Origin: an uncultured bacterium
GTDB lineage: Bacteria > Armatimonadota > Zipacnadia > Zipacnadales > Zipacnadaceae
Length of the DNA stretch: 17,068 nucleotides
Assembly (NCBI GenBank): GCA_937928475.1
Contig: CALFVE010000343.1
Coordinates: forward strand, 1-17,068
Direction of reading: 5' to 3'
Shown: positions 11,556 through 17,068 of the stretch, one piece after another
Numbering within the stretch: the first letter of the stretch is position 1
How the letters are laid out: each line of letters starts with the position of its first letter
The notes under the pieces: model-generated
What the model saw: only the letters and a program-made list of their open reading frames with translations
What the model was told of the DNA's origin: nothing
The model's database searches: none
Made by a program: the position numbers and the translations under genes

Positions 11556-14096
11556 ATGATTTCGCTGGTCCGGGCAGGAAGTGCGCTCTCGGTTGGAGGT
11601 TGGGTGCTTGCCGTGACTACCATGACGTGGGCGGCACTCGACGAGGGGTTCTTTCTTGCCGGGGCCGGTCAGTCCGACTACGCCATCGTCGTCCCCGCCG
11701 ACGCGATTCCCGCCGAGAACTACGCGGCGGGGGAACTCGCCACCTTCCTGGAGAAGATCACCGGCGCCCGCTTGCCGATGGTCAAAGATGACACTGAGCC
11801 ACGGCCCCATGAGATCGTCCTCGGCCCCACCAACCGCCGTCTCCCTGCGCTGGGGGTCACCTTGCCTGCCGACCGCTGGGGTCGGGATGGCTTTGTCCTG
11901 CGCACCGTGGGCCCGCACCTGGTCCTCGCGGGCGACCGCCCCCGCGGGACGCTGTACGCGGTGTACGAGTTCCTCGAACGTCAGGGTGTGCGGTTCTTTG
12001 CGCCCGATGTGACCCGCCTCCCTGCGCAGCCCGACCTCACCTGTCCTCCGCTCGACGAGGTGCACACGCCGGCCTTCGAGGGGCGCGGCTTCATGTCCTG
12101 GGCAGTGCAGCAAAGCGACAACGACTGGGCGGTGCGTCTGCGTTACAACAGTCCCTGGTGGGGCCAGTGGCGCGAGGAGCGCGGCGGACACTTGCGCTAT
12201 GGCTTCGCTCCTCACTCTTTCTTCAGCATCATCCCGCCGGAGAAGTACTTCAAAGACCATCCCGACTGGTTCTCCGAGATAAACGGGGAGCGCACGCCCG
12301 GCGGCCAGTTGTGTTTGACCAACCCGGAACTACTAGAGGAGGTCGTGCGAGTCCTCCGCGAGCGCATGGTCAAGGCGCCCGAGGTGCGCCTGTGGGACGT
12401 CAGCCAGATGGACAACCTGGGCTACTGCCGCTGCCCGCAGTGCACCGCCCTCGCCGAAGCGGAAGGCTCGCAGTCGGGACCGATTATCCACTTCCTGAAC
12501 GCCCTAGCCGAGCGCCTCGAGCCGGAGTTCCCCGACCATCTTTTTACCACCTTCGCCTACGCCTACGGAGTGGAGCCGCCCCAGCGGGTCAAGGCCCGCC
12601 GCAACGTAGGCGTGCGCATCTGTACCTCCGGCAAAGACTGCCTGCGCCCGATCGCCGCCGACTCGCCTGTCGAGGCCAACCGCCGGGTAGCGGCCCAGTT
12701 TGCCGGCTGGGCTGAGCACGCCGAGAACCTGCTGGTTTGGGACTACGGCACCAACTTCGCCGACTACCTGGATATCTTCCCCGATTATTACACCTGGCGG
12801 CCCAACTTCCGCTTCTACCGCGACCATCGCGTGCGCATCGTGGACCTGCAGGGCTCCTATTCCGCGCCCCTGGGCGAACTATGCTTCCTGCGGGCCTATG
12901 TCGTGGCGAAACTCTTGTGGGACCCCGACCGCGACGACCGGGCCCTGATCCGGGAGTACTGTGAAGGGGTCTACGGTGCGGCGGGGGACCTGGTCGTTCA
13001 GTTCTTGGACTTCTGCGTGACCGCGGCGCAGGCTAGCCACGGGACCGAGCCGATGCTGGTCAGCGGCTGGGAGTTCAACAAGGGAGGCTACCGGTACGAG
13101 GACCTGCAAGCCTGGCGCGATCGCTTTGAGCAAGCCCTAGCCGCGGAGGCCGACTCCGTCCGTCGCAGACACCTGAAGCTGCTGCTGGTGCCTATCTACA
13201 AGGACCTGGTTTACCTCGGCCAGCCGCAACTGGTCGAGACCCAGAGCGGCTTGCGCCCCGATCGGGAGATCAGCGAAGACTACCGCAGAAGCGTAGACCG
13301 GCTGTTTGAGTTAGGGCGTGACCTGGGCATCGAGAGATACCGGGAAGGTGCCGGCGACTTTGCCACTCTGGAGCAGGAGACCCGGGCGCTGATGCGCGAG
13401 CACCCTTACGTCTTCCTGCGCTCCCCGGCCTTGTCGGTCCGGACCGTACCCGGCTCCGGCGGGGGCATCAACCTGGTGCAAAGCCCGCCCGACGCGGGTC
13501 CGCCGCTGATGCGTCTGTACGAGACCTATGTGGGCGCTAGGTGGCACGACCCCGGCTGGTGCGAACCGTACCGCATCGAGGAATCCTCGCCGACCAAACT
13601 GCGCCTCGTGGCCACGCTGAGCGGGAATGTCGAACTGGAACGTATCTACGAACTAGTAGCGCCGACCACTCTACAGATCACCGAGAAGGTCACCAACCGC
13701 GCGGCGGAGGAGATGGTCAAGCCTCTCTACACGAACCACGTCTTCCCGATGGAGAGCCGGGAGGCGGAACAAGTCTACATCCGCCAGCCGGACGGTTCCT
13801 GGCAGCGGGGCCGACATCCCCAGGGGCGCTACGAGCAGATGGGCTGGCTGGGATACGAAAAGGGCGGGGGCTGGGCGCTCATCAACCGCAACACCGGGCG
13901 GGGGGTAGTGGTGCGCTTCCGGCCGGAAGACGTAGCGGTGCTGGGCTTCTGGGTGGACAACAACTTCTCCCTGCAGCTGACCACGCCGCCATATCGGCTG
14001 AAGCAGAACCAGTCGGCCACGCGAATACATTCCATCTCGTTCCTAGGGCCGGAGGAGGCTATCGCGATAGCCCGCGATGGGAGCGAGAACAAATAG
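11556..14096 (+). CDS. Secreted DUF4838 domain protein, alpha-glucuronidase-related
   Basis: The 846-residue protein has an N-terminal hydrophobic export signal (about 1-27). Residues about 40-150 (ENYAAGELATFLEKITGARLP, EIVLGP, RGTLYAVYEFLERQGVRFFAPD) resemble the N-terminal domain of GH67/GH115-type alpha-glucuronidases. The DUF4838 region follows (about 175-440), with HSFFSIIPPEKYFKDHPDWFS, LCLTNPE and the C291-x-C293-xx-C296 motif. Residues about 440-600 are mainly helical, and the end (about 620-846) is beta-rich. DUF4838 proteins are common in polysaccharide-using bacteria, but no activity is established that I can state with confidence; glycoside hydrolysis is an inference. AGGTGAGG lies directly upstream of the ATG at 11556. 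The gene follows xerD by 55 bp. A terminator-like hairpin overlaps its stop codon, so it probably ends a transcription unit. Confidence 0.85.
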   Translation: MISLVRAGSALSVGGWVLAVTTMTWAALDEGFFLAGAGQSDYAIVVPADAIPAENYAAGELATFLEKITGARLPMVKDDTEPRPHEIVLGPTNRRLPALGVTLPADRWGRDGFVLRTVGPHLVLAGDRPRGTLYAVYEFLERQGVRFFAPDVTRLPAQPDLTCPPLDEVHTPAFEGRGFMSWAVQQSDNDWAVRLRYNSPWWGQWREERGGHLRYGFAPHSFFSIIPPEKYFKDHPDWFSEINGERTPGGQLCLTNPELLEEVVRVLRERMVKAPEVRLWDVSQMDNLGYCRCPQCTALAEAEGSQSGPIIHFLNALAERLEPEFPDHLFTTFAYAYGVEPPQRVKARRNVGVRICTSGKDCLRPIAADSPVEANRRVAAQFAGWAEHAENLLVWDYGTNFADYLDIFPDYYTWRPNFRFYRDHRVRIVDLQGSYSAPLGELCFLRAYVVAKLLWDPDRDDRALIREYCEGVYGAAGDLVVQFLDFCVTAAQASHGTEPMLVSGWEFNKGGYRYEDLQAWRDRFEQALAAEADSVRRRHLKLLLVPIYKDLVYLGQPQLVETQSGLRPDREISEDYRRSVDRLFELGRDLGIERYREGAGDFATLEQETRALMREHPYVFLRSPALSVRTVPGSGGGINLVQSPPDAGPPLMRLYETYVGARWHDPGWCEPYRIEESSPTKLRLVATLSGNVELERIYELVAPTTLQITEKVTNRAAEEMVKPLYTNHVFPMESREAEQVYIRQPDGSWQRGRHPQGRYEQMGWLGYEKGGGWALINRNTGRGVVVRFRPEDVAVLGFWVDNNFSLQLTTPPYRLKQNQSATRIHSISFLGPEEAIAIARDGSENK

Positions 14097-14122
14097 GTGT
14101 GCGGCGACACCTTCTTTGTTCT
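14095..14122 (+). terminator. Probable intrinsic terminator after the DUF4838 gene
   Basis: AGGTGT (14095-14100) pairs with ACACCT (14107-14112) across GCGGCG and is followed by the T-rich TCTTTGTTCTT. The left arm overlaps the TAG stop codon. The six-pair stem is short but the T-rich tail is well placed. A separate promoter follows at 14221. Confidence 0.55.
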
Positions 14123-14220
14123 TCTGGTCTTAGCCTACGGGGGTGTCTCTCAGCCCCGCTGCGCTTGCTCTCTCGTACCTGGCACGGTTGATGCTTTCCT
14201 GCGCCGAGCAGACGCGGGAG

Positions 14221-14249
14221 TTGACGACCCAGCTTCAACTGTGTATAGT
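14221..14249 (+). promoter_or_regulatory. Sigma-70-type promoter for the PEP-CTERM gene
   Basis: TTGACG (14221-14226) matches the -35 consensus at five of six positions. TATAGT (14244-14249) matches the -10 consensus at five of six. The spacer is exactly 17 bases. Transcription would start near 14256, giving a leader of about 35 bases before the ATG at 14291. It is the best promoter match in the window. Confidence 0.75.
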
Positions 14250-14290
14250 GAGAGGTGACAGCCCAGCAGTCGCCACGAGGCAATCATCTG

Positions 14291-14956
14291 ATGAAAGACC
14301 CCTTGGCTTGTTACTTCTTCCTCTGCGCGCTGTTTGTCGCTACGGCCGGTGCCTGTTCCGCCGATTACAGTGGAAGTTTGACCTACCCTTATGACCCTCC
14401 GCAGCTGTACGAATGGGGCAGCGACTGGGCTGGCGGCGTCACAATAGGCTGGGTGGTGTCGCAGAATCCCAACCTCTCGTGGCACTATAAGTACACCCTC
14501 ACCGTGACGGGGAAGAACATCAGCCACTTCATCATCGAGGTCTCGCCTGACTTCCAGTACGCTGACGTGTTGAATTTCTCCGGCCCCGGCACCTACTCGG
14601 TGGGCCTATTCACGCCTGAGCCATCAAATCCGAGTATGCCCGAAAACCTCTATGGGATCAAATTCACGCCGGGAGACACGCTTTCCGCCACGGTGGAGTT
14701 CGATAGCTGGCGAATACCGGTTTGGGGCGACTTCTACGGCCGCTGCGGGGGCAAAGTCGGGGACCTCAACCGCGCGTACAATCTGGGCTTTAGCAGTCCG
14801 GATACCGATCCCGCGTTAGCCCCCCACGACGGCACCGAAGACAACCATATCCTCCGACCCGACTCCGTGGTGGTACCTGAGCCGGGGACGGCGGGGCTGC
14901 TGGTGGCCCTGGGAACCGTAGGGCTGGCCCTCAAGCGATGGCGAGGGAAAAAGTAG
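14291..14956 (+). CDS. PEP-CTERM sorting-domain protein, exosortase substrate
   Basis: The 221-residue exported protein has a signal peptide (about 1-24, cleavage near ACSA-DY). The C-terminal sorting signal is VPEPGT (195-200), a hydrophobic segment (about 201-214) and the basic tail KRWRGKK. Such signals are recognised by an exosortase in Gram-negative-type bacteria; proteins bearing them are cell-surface or exopolysaccharide-associated. The body, with YTLTVTGKNISHFIIEVS, GIKF, PVWGDFYGR and the late DNHILRPDS, resembles one group of small PEP-CTERM proteins of unknown function. No exosortase gene is in this window. The ATG at 14291 is chosen because a signal peptide follows at once, CGAGG lies about ten bases upstream and the predicted transcript starts near 14256; this rules against a GTG at 14255. 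It has its own promoter. Confidence 0.9.
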   Translation: MKDPLACYFFLCALFVATAGACSADYSGSLTYPYDPPQLYEWGSDWAGGVTIGWVVSQNPNLSWHYKYTLTVTGKNISHFIIEVSPDFQYADVLNFSGPGTYSVGLFTPEPSNPSMPENLYGIKFTPGDTLSATVEFDSWRIPVWGDFYGRCGGKVGDLNRAYNLGFSSPDTDPALAPHDGTEDNHILRPDSVVVPEPGTAGLLVALGTVGLALKRWRGKK

Positions 14957-15177
14957 GCGCCTGCGCTTCTTAGTCTAATGGCGATGCATAACGGGACCAC
15001 CCTAGCGGGTTGTCCCGCTTGGCTTGTTCCCCGGAGAGAAGGTCCCCTGTGCTGACCAAGTATCGCGACCAGCAGCCGCCCGCGGGACCGCTAGGCCCCG
15101 GCGAGGACAAGCCCGCGCCGGCGGCGAATTCCTAGGCCGTCCATGCAGTCTGCATTAGCGCAGAAAGGGGAACAAGC
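14957..15177 (+). promoter_or_regulatory. Candidate structured 5' leader of the last gene
   Basis: The leader shows three kinds of long complementarity. GCTTGTTCCCC (15022-15032) is the perfect complement of GGGGAACAAGC (15167-15177), which is the ribosome binding site and spacer directly before ATG 15178. CCTAGCGG (15001-15008) plus TCCCGC (15013-15018) pairs with GCGGGACCGCTAGG (15082-15095), 14 pairs with a 4-base bulge. A local hairpin AGCGGG/CCCGCT (15004-15019) competes with the latter. ATGCA/TGCAT (15143-15155) is a further small hairpin. The local hairpin could alternatively be the terminator of the PEP-CTERM gene. No promoter is evident, and no known riboswitch class is recognised. 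Confidence 0.45.
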
Positions 15178-17068
15178 ATGAGGAGAATTGCAGCACTTGT
15201 TCTAGCGGTCCTAGTCGGAGGCGGAGTCGGGGCCGCCGTCATCGAGGGCGAGAGCCTCACCATCGCAGGCGCGCAGATGGTGAAGATGCCAGGCGCCTCG
15301 GGTGGCGCCGCGCTCCGGCTTGACCTGGAGCAGGCGCAAACCGGGCTGGTCGCCTCGGTCCCTCTGCCGGGACCTCCGGCGCCTGGTAAGTATGCCCTGA
15401 GCCTGCGGGTGCGGGTCGAGCCGGTGGACGCTTACTCGGACTCCTTCACCCTTGGCGTCGGGGAGGCGAGCCAGAATTTCATGCCCACCGACTTCCCTGA
15501 CCCTGGGGCCTCCGACTGGCGGGTGTGGAGGCTGCCGGTGATAATTGCCGACGCGCCGCCCCCCCTGACCCTACGCCTGGAACGACCGTCGGCCTACGAC
15601 GAGCCGAAGACCAAGGCGTTGCTGGTGGACAACCTCAGCCTCCAGCCTCAGGGCGGAGCCGTCTTCCTGGTGTCGGTGCGGCCGAACAAGGTCATGTATC
15701 TCCCCGGCGAGGAAGCCCGGGCCGAGGTGTTGGTGCGCAACCTCGGCGCGACTGCCGCCGAGCGCCGCCTGCGCCTGCTCGAGGTACGCGATCTGGGTAT
15801 CGCCCGGCAGGTCGCGCAGCAGACAGTGAGCCTCCCCCCAGGAGCCGAACAAACTGTAAGTCTCACCTGGAAAATCGGCCCCGACGAGTACGGACGGGAG
15901 ATTCGCGCCGAACTGCTGGATGCGCAAGGCCAGGTCCTCGACCAAGTCGCCGAGTACGTCCACGTCGCCGACAACGTCTGGAAGGTGGCGATGCGCGGTC
16001 CTCACGGGCCGCACATGACCCATCCCGATTCCAGCTACTGCGGCATCAAGACCCCGGAGGCCTGGGAAGAATATATCACCAAGACCTTCCCCGCCGCCAT
16101 CCGGGCCAGTTACGGCAACTTCACGGAGTGGTTCGCTTGGGCGCCGGATGACGTCTTCTACATGACTCCCACCGAGGAGTCTTGGATCTCCGGCCAGGGC
16201 TGCTACCAGCATCTGCGCTCGCGGGTGCTTGATCTCAATCGGGTCCTCAATGAGCACGGCGTTTGGCCAATCACCTACGCCAAGAGCGCGGCCAGCGGCC
16301 CGCCTGCCTACGAGTTCATGCGCAAGCACCCCGAATGGGGGCTGGGCCGGTACCAGGTGCAGTTTGACCAGCAGCACGTGCGCGACTGGAACAAGCAAAT
16401 CCCTGGCCAGGACAAGACGGTCTTCTATACCTGGGTTTCTCTGGTGCTCAACATCACCATTCCCGAGATCGTGGACACCGCCATCAACGAGATTCTCAAT
16501 TCGGCGGAGATGTTCGGGTGGCGGGGGGCGCGATACGATGATCATTACACCTACTGGGGGCAGCCCTACCACGAACTGTCCACCCGCAACATGCAGCGCA
16601 TCTTTGATTTGGGCAAGCAGCGCAACCCCGGCTTCGTCTGGGGCTTCAACTACATCACCATGGGCACCTCTTGCGTCTGGCCTAGCAAGCCGCTCGAGGA
16701 CCGGCCCTGGCAGCAGCAGCACAAAGAGGCCGGTCTGGTACCCGACCCGGCTCCCCCACGCTTCGAGAAGATGCCGGAGGTTTTCCCCGAACTCAAGATC
16801 GCCTGTGAGAACGGCGGATATATCATGAACGAGGAGGCCCGGGGCGCCTACCGGTTCACCTACTCGAACTACGCCCGCTTGCTCACCCATGAGGCGCGGC
16901 TGGTGCGCGGCTACGGGGGGCACTACGGCCCCATTCCCTTCGACCCCCAGCCGCAGAGCGCGTTCAACAACATCTATCCGGACCTCCTGCGCGCCGCCTC
17001 GCGTGCCCATACCTACGGCGACATCCGAGGCGGCACTCGGTTCCGGCAGTTCCTCACCCGCTACTCGG
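15178..17068 (+). CDS. Large secreted modular protein, possible TIM barrel, 3' end outside window
   Basis: At least 630 codons are open to the window edge; the stop codon is not reached. A signal peptide (about 1-20, RRIAALVLAVLVGGGVGAA) precedes a beta-sandwich-like module (about 22-160) resembling carbohydrate-binding domains. An immunoglobulin-like module follows (about 163-262, starting VRPNKVMYLPGEEARAEVLVRN). The rest (from about 265) is rich in Trp, Tyr and acidic motifs and could be a glycoside-hydrolase-like barrel. RYDDHYTYWG (D454, D455) and ACENGGY (E544) are candidate active-site positions, but I do not recognise the family and assign no activity. AAAGGGG lies seven bases before the ATG. 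The leader carries an upstream sequence complementary to this ribosome binding site. The long - strand open frame opposite it is a shadow. Confidence 0.85.
   Translation, partial: MRRIAALVLAVLVGGGVGAAVIEGESLTIAGAQMVKMPGASGGAALRLDLEQAQTGLVASVPLPGPPAPGKYALSLRVRVEPVDAYSDSFTLGVGEASQNFMPTDFPDPGASDWRVWRLPVIIADAPPPLTLRLERPSAYDEPKTKALLVDNLSLQPQGGAVFLVSVRPNKVMYLPGEEARAEVLVRNLGATAAERRLRLLEVRDLGIARQVAQQTVSLPPGAEQTVSLTWKIGPDEYGREIRAELLDAQGQVLDQVAEYVHVADNVWKVAMRGPHGPHMTHPDSSYCGIKTPEAWEEYITKTFPAAIRASYGNFTEWFAWAPDDVFYMTPTEESWISGQGCYQHLRSRVLDLNRVLNEHGVWPITYAKSAASGPPAYEFMRKHPEWGLGRYQVQFDQQHVRDWNKQIPGQDKTVFYTWVSLVLNITIPEIVDTAINEILNSAEMFGWRGARYDDHYTYWGQPYHELSTRNMQRIFDLGKQRNPGFVWGFNYITMGTSCVWPSKPLEDRPWQQQHKEAGLVPDPAPPRFEKMPEVFPELKIACENGGYIMNEEARGAYRFTYSNYARLLTHEARLVRGYGGHYGPIPFDPQPQSAFNNIYPDLLRAASRAHTYGDIRGGTRFRQFLTRYS

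Noticed and set aside
15571..17010. Long - strand open frame opposite the last gene
   Set aside because: The + strand frame has a ribosome binding site, signal peptide and continuous domain-like sequence to the window edge; the antisense product is low-complexity and lacks motifs.

Overview
The window is GC-rich bacterial DNA (roughly 60-65% G+C by eye), densely coding, with no RNA gene, CRISPR array or insertion sequence that I can recognise. A PEP-CTERM protein, several signal-peptide-bearing carbohydrate-active proteins and abundant short palindromic and tandem repeats suggest an uncultured Gram-negative-type bacterium, perhaps Armatimonadota or a member of the Planctomycetes/Verrucomicrobia group. 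That placement is an inference from gene content; no phylogenetic marker was tested.

Layout. (1) 1-870: a DUF559 endonuclease-like gene on the + strand, flanked by near-identical GC palindromes, followed by a degenerate 60-bp tandem repeat. (2) 855-8083: five genes on the - strand. In transcription order they are a xylulokinase-type FGGY kinase, a GatD-like zinc alcohol dehydrogenase (4-bp overlap with the kinase), a fused double amidohydrolase, ruvB, and an aminoglycoside-phosphotransferase-fold kinase. Repeats sit between and inside these genes: a 43-bp palindromic element occurs once between genes and once in frame inside the APH-fold kinase, an 11-bp minisatellite follows ruvB, and 7-bp arrays lie just upstream of two start codons. 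(3) 8084-8444: a divergent intergenic region with strong hairpins and an operator-like arrangement of repeats. (4) 8445-17068: + strand genes for a secreted acetyl-xylan-esterase-family protein, a XerD-type recombinase, a secreted DUF4838 protein, a small PEP-CTERM protein with its own well-formed promoter, and a large secreted protein of unknown family that runs off the window.

How it may work together (inference). The right half encodes exported proteins for plant-polysaccharide-like substrates: an esterase, a protein related to alpha-glucuronidase-type enzymes, and a modular protein with a possible TIM barrel. The divergent dehydrogenase-kinase pair could oxidise a polyol to a ketose and phosphorylate it, for example a pentitol to xylulose to xylulose 5-phosphate. 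ruvB and xerD are housekeeping genes embedded in the locus.

Most unusual points: the palindrome-DUF559 unit, one flanking palindrome of which also supplies the stop codon of the neighbouring kinase; the palindromic repeat inserted in frame between the catalytic loop and metal-binding motif of that kinase; an amidohydrolase fusion whose N-terminal copy has lost its visible metal ligands; and a 5' leader before the last gene whose upstream segment is perfectly complementary to that gene's ribosome binding site.
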